Made by a program: the position numbers and the translations under genes. From contig DNPJ01000020.1 of the NCBI GenBank assembly GCA_003501485.1, forward strand, positions 1-6,123: 6,123 nucleotides of DNA. Direction: 5' to 3'. This document shows positions 1-6,123 of the stretch, in pieces. The stretch is from Bacillota bacterium. GTDB taxonomy: Bacteria > Bacillota_I > Bacilli_A > RFN20 > CAG-826. The notes under the pieces are model-generated. The model was not told the DNA's origin and did no database searches. It saw only the letters and a program-made list of their open reading frames with translations. Numbering within the stretch: position 1 is the first letter of the stretch; each line of letters opens with the position of its first letter.

Positions 1-4
1 AAAA

Positions 5-421
5 ATGAATTACTCTATACAAGAAATATCTAAGAAAACAGGATTAACAATTTCAACACTTCGATATTATGATAAAGAAGGGCTCTTTCCTTTTTTGAAA
101 AGAAAAGAATCTAATTACCGTGTTTTTACCGAACTAGAGTTAGAAACATTAAGAATTATTGCGTGCTTTAAAAAAGCTGGTCTTTCAATTCCTGAAATTC
201 GTGAATATATGCAACTTATTCAAGAAGGGGACGAAACTTTAAAAGAAAGATTAAATATTATGAAGCATCAAAAAGAAGAATTAGAAAAACAAAAGCACGA
301 AATCGAAGAAAGTTTAGCGTGCGTGGAGCGAAAAATTTCTTATTACGAACAAGCGATTAATGACGGAACAGAAAAATATGTTCATGATAGATTTTTAAAA
401 GAAAGAGGACTTAAAAAATGA
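5..421 (+). CDS. MerR-family transcriptional regulator, AdhR-like (aldehyde/electrophile sensor)
   Basis: Predicted cytoplasmic DNA-binding activator or repressor of 138 aa, a normal length for short MerR regulators. The N-terminal winged helix-turn-helix spans residues 3-70: YSIQEISKKTGLTISTLRYY (3-22) is the classic MerR recognition helix start, followed by EGLFPFLKR and a NYRVF wing. Residues 72-120 are charged and heptad-like, fitting the antiparallel dimerisation coiled coil. There is no metal-binding Cys cluster and no large ligand domain. Cys54, in IIACFKKAGLS, falls where AdhR of Bacillus subtilis has its aldehyde-reactive Cys52 (established for that protein; equivalence here is inferred from motif position). 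The next gene overlaps the stop by 4 nt (ATGA), so it heads the operon and probably regulates it. Its promoter and ribosome binding site lie before the window; the ATG is only 4 nt from the edge, but the MerR fold starts at once, so the start is likely right. Confidence 0.9.
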   Translation: MNYSIQEISKKTGLTISTLRYYDKEGLFPFLKRKESNYRVFTELELETLRIIACFKKAGLSIPEIREYMQLIQEGDETLKERLNIMKHQKEELEKQKHEIEESLACVERKISYYEQAINDGTEKYVHDRFLKERGLKK

Positions 422-951
422 AAAAAGTATTAATTATTAGTTCATCTCCTAGAAAAGATGGAAATTCAGATCTTTTATGTCAGGCTTTTGAAAAAGGAGC
501 CATAGAATCAGGAAACAACGTTGAATATATTCGTTTGCATGAGAAAAACATTCAATATTGCGAAGGTTGCTATGCATGCACAAAATTAGGTCATTGTTTT
601 AAAAATGATGATATGAATGAATTAGCTCAAAAAATGAAAGAAGCGCAAGTTATTGTATTAGCTTCTCCAGTTTATTTTTATTCTATGGATGGGCAACTGA
701 AAGTATTTATTGATCGCATGGTACAAAATTATACTGAAATACGCGCTGAAATATATATCATGATAACTGCATGGGATGATCAAATTAAGAACTTGACTTC
801 AACTGTGGAAGCGATCCGTGGTTTCTCCAGAGATTGTTTAGAAAATTGTCCAGAAAAAGGTGTGATTATAGCAGGCGGCATGGAGAAAAAAGGCGATATT
901 CTTCAATCTAATTACTTAAAAGAAGCCTACAAAATGGGCAAAAATTGTTAA
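418..951 (+). CDS. Flavodoxin-fold NAD(P)H-dependent FMN oxidoreductase with ISF-like cysteine motif
   Basis: A 177-aa flavodoxin-like protein of the COG0655 / NADPH-dependent FMN reductase type, cytoplasmic, expected to bind FMN and reduce quinones, flavins or other electrophiles. Strand beta-1 and the FMN phosphate loop are seen as KVLIISSSPRKDGNS (3-17). The motif ASPVYFYSMDGQLKVFIDR (82-100) is the second FMN-contacting loop typical of the family. Cys48, Cys51, Cys54 and Cys60 form CX2CX2CX5C, the compact spacing of archaeal iron-sulfur flavoprotein, so a 4Fe-4S cluster is possible; many bacterial homologues share this pattern without a proven cluster. The C-terminus LKEAYKMGKNC resembles the usual family end, so the gene looks intact. 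ATG overlaps the regulator's stop by 4 nt, with AGAGGA at 404-409 as ribosome binding site, implying translational coupling. The exact substrate cannot be told. Confidence 0.87.
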   Translation: MKKVLIISSSPRKDGNSDLLCQAFEKGAIESGNNVEYIRLHEKNIQYCEGCYACTKLGHCFKNDDMNELAQKMKEAQVIVLASPVYFYSMDGQLKVFIDRMVQNYTEIRAEIYIMITAWDDQIKNLTSTVEAIRGFSRDCLENCPEKGVIIAGGMEKKGDILQSNYLKEAYKMGKNC

Positions 952-969
952 GAAGGAAGGAAAATTAAA

Positions 970-2133
970 ATGAAAAATTTTACTTATTATACTCCAACAA
1001 AATTAATATTTGGTAAAGGCGCAATTCTTTCTCTTCCTGATGTCATAAAGCCATTAGGAAAGAAAATATTACTAACTTATGGCGGAGGAAGCATTAAAAA
1101 AATTGGTCTTTATGATAGAGTAAAGGAACTATTAAAAGATTTTGAAATTTATGAATTAGCAGGTATTGAGCCAAATCCAAAATACAATCCAAGTGTTTTA
1201 GAAGGTGTTCGTTTATGTAAAGAAAATCACATTGATGTAGTATTAGCTGTTGGTGGAGGTAGTGTTCTAGATTGCTCAAAAGCAATTTGCGCAGGCGCTT
1301 TATATGAAGGCGATCCGTGGGATTTAATTTCTTATAAAGTAAAAGCTAAAAAAGCTCTTCCACTAGTGGACATTTTAACTCTCGCCGCAACAGGATCTGA
1401 ATATGATGCTGGATGCGTAATTTCAAGAAAAGAAACTAATGATAAGGTAGGTTATATTGATGAACTTCTTTACCCAGTTGCATCTATACTAGATCCTACT
1501 TATACATTTAGTGTTTCTAAAAAACAGACATCTGCCGGCACAGCAGATGCAATAAATCATGTTATTGAACAGTATTTTTGCGAAGATACTTCGATATTAA
1601 CTGATGGAATGTGCGAAGCAACAATTTTGAGCTTAATGAAAAATGTAAAATTAGCATTAGAAAATCCAAACGATTATAAAGCGAGAAGCGAATTAATGGT
1701 TGATTGCTCTTTAGCGTGTAATGGTATACTTGCCCTTGGCAATAGTTCTTCAGGTTGGCCTTGTCATGGAATTGAGCATGCTTTAAGTGGCTATTATGAT
1801 ATTACTCATGGTGAGGGCCTTGCCATTATTACTCCACGTTGGATGAAGCATATTTTAAATGATAAGACTTTGCCTCGATTTGTTAGTTATGGAACTCATA
1901 TCTTTAATATTGATAAAAATTTACAACCATATGAAATTGCAAAACTAGCGATCCAAAAAACATACGATTTCTTTTTGTCGATTAATATTCCTATGCATTT
2001 AAGAGAAGTTGGAATTGATGATTCTCGCTTAGAAGAAATGGCTCATCATATAGCGGTCAATGAAGGCTTAAAAGATGCATGGGCACCATTATATGAGGAA
2101 GACATCCTAGCGATCTTGAAAGATTCATTATAA
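970..2133 (+). CDS. Iron-containing alcohol dehydrogenase, YqhD/butanol dehydrogenase type
   Basis: A 387-aa group III alcohol dehydrogenase, cytoplasmic, expected to reduce aldehydes to alcohols with NAD(P)H. The N-terminal Rossmann-like domain has TYGGGSIKK (36-44) and the nucleotide loop AVGGGSVLDCSKA (93-105). A Gly/Ser stretch at the first site, as in YqhD, fits NADPH preference (inference). Metal ligands are all visible: Asp193 and His197 in TADAINHVIEQYF, His266 in GWPCHGIEHALSGYYDITHGE (split by Cys265), and His280. They are offset by one from YqhD Asp194, His198, His267 and His281, so length and alignment are near identical. Metal may be Zn or Fe. The start is supported by GAAGGAAGG (952-960), 9 nt before the ATG and only 18 nt after the flavoprotein stop. 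With the AdhR-like regulator and the flavoprotein it suggests aldehyde detoxification; a role in fermentative alcohol formation is the alternative. The terminator at 2156-2183 ends the operon. Confidence 0.95.
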   Translation: MKNFTYYTPTKLIFGKGAILSLPDVIKPLGKKILLTYGGGSIKKIGLYDRVKELLKDFEIYELAGIEPNPKYNPSVLEGVRLCKENHIDVVLAVGGGSVLDCSKAICAGALYEGDPWDLISYKVKAKKALPLVDILTLAATGSEYDAGCVISRKETNDKVGYIDELLYPVASILDPTYTFSVSKKQTSAGTADAINHVIEQYFCEDTSILTDGMCEATILSLMKNVKLALENPNDYKARSELMVDCSLACNGILALGNSSSGWPCHGIEHALSGYYDITHGEGLAIITPRWMKHILNDKTLPRFVSYGTHIFNIDKNLQPYEIAKLAIQKTYDFFLSINIPMHLREVGIDDSRLEEMAHHIAVNEGLKDAWAPLYEEDILAILKDSL

Positions 2134-2140
2134 AAGTTGA

Positions 2141-2230
2141 AAATCATTTAAATATAAGATGGCATATATTGTCATCTTTTTTTGTAATCAAACCCTTTTT
2201 AATAATGTTTTCGCCTGTTTTAAATGATTT
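2141..2230. repeat. 12-bp perfect inverted repeat flanking the terminator
   Basis: AAATCATTTAAA at 2141-2152 is the exact reverse complement of TTTAAATGATTT at 2219-2230. The 66 nt between the arms contain the terminator hairpin. Each arm includes AAATSATTT, itself palindromic around one base. It may be a pair of regulator sites, a large nested hairpin, or chance in AT-rich DNA. Function is unknown. Confidence 0.4.
2156..2183 (+). terminator. Rho-independent terminator of the regulator-flavoprotein-dehydrogenase operon
   Basis: An 8-bp stem, AAGATGGC (2156-2163) with GTCATCTT (2171-2178), including one G-T wobble, encloses the 7-nt loop ATATATT and runs into seven Ts (2177-2183). It starts 22 nt after the dehydrogenase stop codon. 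It separates this operon from the promoter of the carbohydrate genes downstream. Confidence 0.85.
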
Positions 2231-2274
2231 ATTTGTTTTATATAGAATTTAAATAAAAAAATTTATCGAAAATA

Positions 2275-2303
2275 TTGAAATCAAAGGGCTTACATTTCAT
2301 AAT
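2275..2303 (+). promoter_or_regulatory. Sigma-A-type promoter for the lipoprotein-glycosidase operon
   Basis: TTGAAA (2275-2280) and CATAAT (2298-2303) are separated by exactly 17 bp, and each differs from consensus at one base. A/T-rich tracts immediately upstream (about 2249-2274) could act as an UP element. Transcription would begin near 2309-2311, giving a leader of about 83 nt before the ATG at 2393. It is the best promoter in the intergenic region, and it follows the terminator of the previous operon. Confidence 0.65.
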
Positions 2304-2308
2304 TTAGG

Positions 2309-2322
2309 TGTCCAAGTGGACA
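2309..2322. promoter_or_regulatory. Palindromic operator candidate at the transcription start
   Basis: TGTCCA and TGGACA are perfect inverted 6-mers separated by AG. The site begins 5 bp after the -10 element, so it covers the expected +1, a standard repressor position. Its G/C-containing arms stand out in an AT-rich region. I do not recognise it as the site of a named family; a sugar-responsive LacI, GntR or ROK-type repressor would suit the downstream genes, but this is inference. Confidence 0.55.
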
Positions 2323-2331
2323 AAGTATGAA

Positions 2332-2350
2332 ACGATTTATCTAAAATCGT
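2332..2350 (+). promoter_or_regulatory. Leader hairpin or second operator
   Basis: ACGATTT (2332-2338) and AAATCGT (2344-2350) form a perfect 7-bp inverted repeat with a 5-nt loop, ATCTA. It lies in the predicted 5' leader, about 22 nt after the start site and 43 nt before the start codon. No T-run follows, so it is not a terminator. It could stabilise the message, be a second repressor site, or be an antiterminator target such as a RAT-like hairpin; the sequence does not decide. Confidence 0.4.
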
Positions 2351-2380
2351 ACTGATTTAATTAATTGTTTTATACAAAAT

Positions 2381-2388
2381 AGAGGAGA
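2381..2388 (+). promoter_or_regulatory. Strong ribosome binding site that fixes the lipoprotein start
   Basis: AGAGGAGA matches the Shine-Dalgarno consensus and ends 4 nt before ATG at 2393. No comparable site precedes the downstream in-frame ATG at 2583, so translation is expected to begin at 2393, upstream of the frameshift. Confidence 0.8.
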
Positions 2389-2392
2389 TTAT

Positions 2393-3623
2393 ATGAAAAA
2401 AAGAAATCTAAAAATTCTGTCATTACTATCTCTGATGGTAATAGCGGGCACTGCGGGGGGGGTGTAATGACACCACTTCTAGCAATTCAAATTCTAGTTC
2501 AGGAGTAACAAGCACAATTCCTGACGAAGAACCTCATGTAACAAAACTTGAATTAGTTACTGCACCTAGCAAAACTGAGTACATGGAAGGCGATATTTTC
2601 GATCCAACAGGTATTAAAGTTAAAGCTTATTGGAGCCACGGCATTGATGAAGAACTAAACAAAAATGATATTAGTTATGACAAAACTCCATTAAAAGAAG
2701 GAGACACAAAAGTCACAATTACTTATGAAGGTGTTACTCTTGATGTAGCAATTACAGTTGTTTCAGTAAAAGTTGAATCAATTAAAGTTGAATATGCTGG
2801 CGAAACAAGATTCCCATTGGGCACAGCTGTAACTAATAATGGATTAAAAGTAATCGCAGTTCTTGAAGATGGTACTGAAAAAGAAGTTACAGCCTACACA
2901 TTAACAATTAATTCAAAAGATGTTACTGCTGACATGACCGGCGAAGGATTAAAAGATTTAGAAAAAGGCGCATATACTGTTACAGTAACTTATAAAGACA
3001 AAACTGGATCATATAATATAGAAGTTTTCAATGGCTATATTATTGAAGCTGAAGATATTTACAATAAGGATGAAGTTCCAGAAAACGCTACAAATTATTT
3101 AGAAAAAGTAAGTGCTTCTGGTGTTCAATTAGGCGCTATAAGATATTCTGATGGTAAAAAAGACGCCGAATTTGCTTCTGGACAAGCATATTTAGGAGAA
3201 GTTAAAAAAGGTAACTCCTTTAATGTTCACGTTTATTCTGAAGTTGATAGAAAAGCAGACATTACTATGACTGCTGCAAGCTGTGTAATTTCAAAAGACA
3301 TGGCTAGCTGGAAACCAATTGAAATGGCTAGCGTCCAATTAAATAAATTATTAAAAGCAACCGCTAACGGCAAGGATGTTGTCATTACTGACGATGTTAT
3401 TCTTCCAGGCGGAGCAACCCAACCTAATGAAGATGGATCATATACATATGATGCAAATATTTGGGTTAAATGGCAATCAGTCGTATTTGGCGAAATGGAA
3501 CTTAAAAAAGGTGATAACATTATTTATGTCGAACTCATTGATGCAATTCCATTTGAAGGCACATTGACTGGTGGATCTGGCACAATTAACATTGATAAAT
3601 TTGAAGTTTCATTCAAGGACTAG
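2393..3623 (+). CDS. Secreted lipoprotein with two Ig-like domains and a CBM6/35-like domain, frame broken at a G8 tract
   Basis: Predicted surface lipoprotein that binds glycans; 409 aa once the frame is restored. It starts with MKKRNLKILSLLSLMVIAG, a textbook type II signal peptide, but as written the frame hits TAA at 2465-2467 just after eight Gs (2455-2462). Removing one G gives TAGG followed by Cys24 and a Ser/Asn/Thr-rich linker (CNDTTSSNSNSSSG), as in lipoproteins. Domains, in corrected numbering: Ig-like 1 about residues 44-125 (KLELVTAPSKTEYMEGDIFD onset), Ig-like 2 about 126-211 (VESIKVEYAGETRFPLGTAV onset), and a beta-sandwich about 213-409. The last begins YIIEAED, contains GQAYLGEVKKGNSF and ends GTINIDKFEVSF, the edge motifs of CBM6/CBM35 modules. 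No catalytic domain is seen. The long open frame of normal composition after the break suggests recent or reversible loss. It is followed after 6 nt by the glycosidase. An annotation starting at ATG 2583 would lose the signal peptide. Confidence 0.8.
2455..2462 (+). repeat. G8 homopolymer tract, frame-switching
   Basis: Eight consecutive Gs sit between codon 21 and the lipobox cysteine codon (TGT, 2463-2465) of the lipoprotein. Such a run is exceptional in this AT-rich window. Tract lengths of 4, 7 or 10 keep the frame and only change the number of glycines before Cys, all compatible with a lipobox; 8 puts the gene out of frame. It is either a slipped-strand phase-variation site or a homopolymer sequencing error. 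Confidence 0.7.
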
Positions 3624-3629
3624 TTTTAT

Positions 3630-6123
3630 ATGAAAAAAGCAGTTAAAGTCTTGTCTTTAGTAGGGCTAGGTGTTTTAGTTAATACATTAATTGCTGGAAA
3701 TGCTGTTTGCTACGTATTTAATGGTGTAATAACTAATGCATTATGCGGTAATGGTGTTTCTTTTGAAGGTGAAGATGTTGAAAAAGCATCTGCTTTAGGT
3801 GATGAATTATGTAAAGAAATGGGAAAAGAAGGTATTGTTTTATTGAAAAATAATACTTTATCTTCTTCATCAAAAAAATCTTTACCTTTAGATGAGTCAG
3901 TTACTAAAGTTAATTTATTTGGCTACGCCGCGACAGACAATGGTTTCTTGCTTAAGGGTATTGGTAGTGGTTCATCTACTATTAATCCTGATAAACAAGT
4001 AACCTTGCTTCAAGCATTTAAAAACGCCAATATCGAATATAATACAGAAATTATTGATGCATATAATGCTAAAAATTGGGGCACAAGAACAAGAGGTTCA
4101 TATGAATTAAAAGAACCTAGTAGAGAATTTTATACAGACAAAATGTTAGCTAATGCTAAAGCTTTCTCCGATACTGCGATTATTGTTTTAAGCAGAATCG
4201 GTGGAGAAAACATGGGTGAAATTCCTACTGAACAAACATTAACAACTGAAAAGGGAACAGAAACCGATAATACTAGAACTTATCAAGATACAACTAAATA
4301 TGAAGACGATTTAATTAAAATGGCTCATGAAAATTTCAAGAATGTTATTGTAATCGTCAACACATGCAACACAATGCATTTAGGAATTGTTGATTCAAGC
4401 AATGTAGATTCCGCTATTTATGTTGGTCTAACTGGTCAATCTGCTGCTACTGCAATCCCTGAAATTTTATGGGGCAAAACCTCTCCTTCAGGAAGAGTGA
4501 CTGATACTTATTCTTATGAACCAGATACTGCGCCATCTTACGCCAATAGAATTAAAATTGGCTCTCATATTCAATATGTAGAAGATATTTATATCGGTTA
4601 TAAATGGTACGAAACCGCTGATAAAGAAGGATACTGGAACGGTGTTACAAACGATTATGGCACAGGATATGAAGGTGTCGTTCAATATCCATTCGGTTAC
4701 GGTTTATCATATACTTCATTTGATTGGGAAATAGAAGAAAAACCTAATTTTGATTCTCTTAGCAAATATACAGAATTTAAATACACAGTTAGCGTAACAA
4801 ATACTGGAACTGTTAGTGGTAGAGACGTAGTTGAGGTTTATGTAAATCCACCTTATAAGAAAGGCGGAATTGAAAAATCAAGTTCCAACTTAGTGGCATT
4901 TGCTAAAACAGTTGAACTTAAACCTGGTCAAACACAAAAATTAAATATTTCTTTTGATGCATACGATTTCGCTTCTTATGATGCATATGATAAGAATAAA
5001 AACGGATTTGCAGGTTACGAACTCGATGAAGGTGAATATGAAGTTAAATTCATGACTGATTCTCATAACTTAAAAGAAATGGAAAATAACACCTTCACTT
5101 ACAATGTTGAAGCTGGTGGAATCACTTATAAAATGGATCCAACCACAAAACAATTTGTAAAAAATAGAATGACTGGTGAAGGAGCTTACGCTGATACTCC
5201 TATTGACGGAAGTACAGTTGGTGCTGAAAAACAATATCTTTCAAGAAATGATTTTGTTAACACATTTCCTAAAGTACACGCTAAAACACCAAGTAATAAT
5301 GGAAATGGATCAAATTTTGTAAATGATGTCTACGATACTGATACCATGCCAACATTAGGTGTTGATAGTGGACTAAGAATCGTTACTAAAGAAGATGGTT
5401 CATCAGCCTCTTTGGCAGAATTAAAAGGTAACGGTACTAAGTTAGTTGCTAATGAAGCATTAATCGCGGATTTAAGCAATTATAATAGTGAGACTTGGGA
5501 CAAATTATTGAACCAAATGTCAGCGGATGATATGTGCAAATTAGTTGAAGACGGAGGATTTTCCACTAAAGCCATTGAATCAATTGGCAAACCAAAAGCT
5601 CTTGACACTGATGGTCCTGCGGGATTTAACGCTAACGTTTTATCTGTTGGAGGAGATGCTAAAGCAAAATGGACAGCATATCCTAGCGAAACCTTAATCG
5701 GTTCAACATGGAATAGCGAAATTGCTTATAGAATGGGATTATCTATGGGTGTGGAAGCACAAGCAACTGGAATGTCTGGTTGGTATGCTCCTGGAGTTAA
5801 TTTGCATAGATCTCCATATACCGCTAGAAACTATGAATATTATAGTGAAGATGGTTTCATTAGCGGCAAATTAGCGGCCGAAGTTATTAGAGGCGCTAAA
5901 ATTAACGGATTATATTGTTATTTGAAACACTTTGTATTGTCCGAACCAGGACCTAACCCAGGCGGATTAAATACATGGTGTACAGAACAAAATTTAAGAG
6001 AAAATTACTTAAAACCATTCGAAATCGCAGTTAAAGAAGGTGGCTCTAACGCTATTATGTCTGCCTTTAATAGAGTAGGTGGAACATGGGCTGGAGCGTC
6101 GTATCCATGCTTAACACAAATTC
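3630..6123 (+). CDS. Domain-permuted GH3 beta-glycosidase with N-terminal membrane anchor, partial at 3' end
   Basis: Family 3 glycoside hydrolase, expected to release beta-linked sugars (beta-glucosidase or beta-xylosidase; not distinguishable here) outside the membrane. 831 residues are open to the window edge. Hydrophobic residues 6-36 after MKKAVK look like an uncleaved signal anchor. Domain order is reversed from common GH3, as in Ruminococcus albus-type enzymes: the alpha/beta sandwich comes first (about 50-300, with EGIVLLKNN at 68, ILWGKTSPSGRVTDTY at 279), then an FnIII-like domain (354-494, starting PFGYGLSYTSF), a linker, then the TIM barrel from about 615. Barrel substrate residues are present: Asp661 in LDTDGPAG, Arg733 in RNYEYYSED, Lys766-His767 in YLKHF. 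The general acid/base may be Glu193 in SRIGGENMG. The nucleophile Asp (SDW-type motif) should lie about 15 codons beyond the edge. AAGGA at 3615-3619, inside the previous gene's end, is the ribosome binding site; the 6-nt gap implies co-transcription with the lipoprotein. Confidence 0.93.
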   Translation, partial: MKKAVKVLSLVGLGVLVNTLIAGNAVCYVFNGVITNALCGNGVSFEGEDVEKASALGDELCKEMGKEGIVLLKNNTLSSSSKKSLPLDESVTKVNLFGYAATDNGFLLKGIGSGSSTINPDKQVTLLQAFKNANIEYNTEIIDAYNAKNWGTRTRGSYELKEPSREFYTDKMLANAKAFSDTAIIVLSRIGGENMGEIPTEQTLTTEKGTETDNTRTYQDTTKYEDDLIKMAHENFKNVIVIVNTCNTMHLGIVDSSNVDSAIYVGLTGQSAATAIPEILWGKTSPSGRVTDTYSYEPDTAPSYANRIKIGSHIQYVEDIYIGYKWYETADKEGYWNGVTNDYGTGYEGVVQYPFGYGLSYTSFDWEIEEKPNFDSLSKYTEFKYTVSVTNTGTVSGRDVVEVYVNPPYKKGGIEKSSSNLVAFAKTVELKPGQTQKLNISFDAYDFASYDAYDKNKNGFAGYELDEGEYEVKFMTDSHNLKEMENNTFTYNVEAGGITYKMDPTTKQFVKNRMTGEGAYADTPIDGSTVGAEKQYLSRNDFVNTFPKVHAKTPSNNGNGSNFVNDVYDTDTMPTLGVDSGLRIVTKEDGSSASLAELKGNGTKLVANEALIADLSNYNSETWDKLLNQMSADDMCKLVEDGGFSTKAIESIGKPKALDTDGPAGFNANVLSVGGDAKAKWTAYPSETLIGSTWNSEIAYRMGLSMGVEAQATGMSGWYAPGVNLHRSPYTARNYEYYSEDGFISGKLAAEVIRGAKINGLYCYLKHFVLSEPGPNPGGLNTWCTEQNLRENYLKPFEIAVKEGGSNAIMSAFNRVGGTWAGASYPCLTQI

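Noticed and set aside
1094..1285. Minus-strand open frame inside the alcohol dehydrogenase
   Set aside because: Lies wholly within a well-recognised gene, has no family signature and no ribosome binding site; a shadow frame.
2371..2376. TATACA as a -10 element close to the lipoprotein start
   Set aside because: No -35-like sequence is found about 17 bp upstream and the start site would nearly coincide with the ribosome binding site; the promoter at 2275-2303 is far better.
3299..3332. Short direct repeat ATGGCTAGC at 3300-3308 and 3324-3332
   Set aside because: Nine bases within coding sequence reflecting repeated Met-Ala-Ser residues; nothing suggests a mobile element or recombination site.
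3233..3567. Minus-strand frame 3233-3520 and plus-strand frame 3376-3567 within the lipoprotein
   Set aside because: Both overlap the CBM-like domain in other frames and show no recognisable protein features.
2583..3623. Separate gene starting at ATG 2583
   Set aside because: No ribosome binding site precedes this ATG, the same frame continues upstream to the lipobox Cys at 2463, and the signal peptide lies at 2393. It is the rear part of the frameshifted lipoprotein gene.
3630..3750. Glycosidase as a lipoprotein (Cys27 in GNAVC, Cys39 in NALCG)
   Set aside because: Val directly precedes Cys27, which is not allowed in a lipobox, and Cys39 is beyond the hydrophobic stretch; an uncleaved membrane anchor fits better.
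4488..4685. Minus-strand open frame within the glycosidase
   Set aside because: Overlaps conserved GH3 sequence; no support as a gene.
1..6123. Mycoplasma-type code (TGA as tryptophan)
   Set aside because: TGA terminates the regulator gene at a coupled ATGA junction, tryptophans are encoded by TGG throughout, and the long glycosidase frame has no internal TGA.

Overview
This is an AT-rich window from a low-GC Bacillota-type bacterium, probably a gut or rumen relative of the Bacilli/Erysipelotrichia or an uncultured relative of the Mollicutes. That placement is inferred from base composition, strong AGGAGG-type ribosome binding sites, lysine-rich N-termini, Gram-positive-style lipoproteins and the protein families present. 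The genetic code looks standard: TGA ends the first gene at a 4-nt ATGA overlap and tryptophan is written TGG, so this is not a TGA=Trp mycoplasma. All genes lie on the + strand. No RNA gene, CRISPR array, insertion sequence or integrase is visible.

Region 1 (1-2183) is a compact three-gene operon: a MerR-family regulator of the AdhR type, a small flavodoxin-fold FMN/NAD(P)H oxidoreductase with a CX2CX2CX5C cysteine cluster, and an iron-containing alcohol dehydrogenase of the YqhD/butanol dehydrogenase type. It closes with a clear rho-independent terminator. The set reads as a reactive-aldehyde/electrophile response unit: the regulator carries a cysteine at the position corresponding to the sensing cysteine of Bacillus subtilis AdhR, and the two enzymes could reduce electrophiles or aldehydes with NAD(P)H.

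Region 2 (2184-2392) is a regulatory intergenic stretch. It holds a good sigma-A-type promoter (TTGAAA, 17-bp spacer, CATAAT), a perfect palindrome (TGTCCA-AG-TGGACA) sitting on the expected transcription start, a 7-bp-arm hairpin in the leader, and a strong ribosome binding site.

Region 3 (2393-6123) is a polysaccharide-use pair, 6 nt apart. The first gene encodes a secreted lipoprotein with two Ig-like domains and a C-terminal CBM6/CBM35-like domain. Its reading frame is broken by a run of eight G residues directly before the lipobox cysteine; seven, four or ten Gs would restore it. The second gene is a large domain-permuted family 3 glycoside hydrolase with an N-terminal membrane anchor, cut by the window edge about 15 codons before the expected catalytic nucleophile. 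Together they suggest a cell-surface glycan-binding and beta-glycosidase unit under repressor control. The G8 tract is either a phase-variable switch or a sequencing error, and it is the most interesting point in the window.
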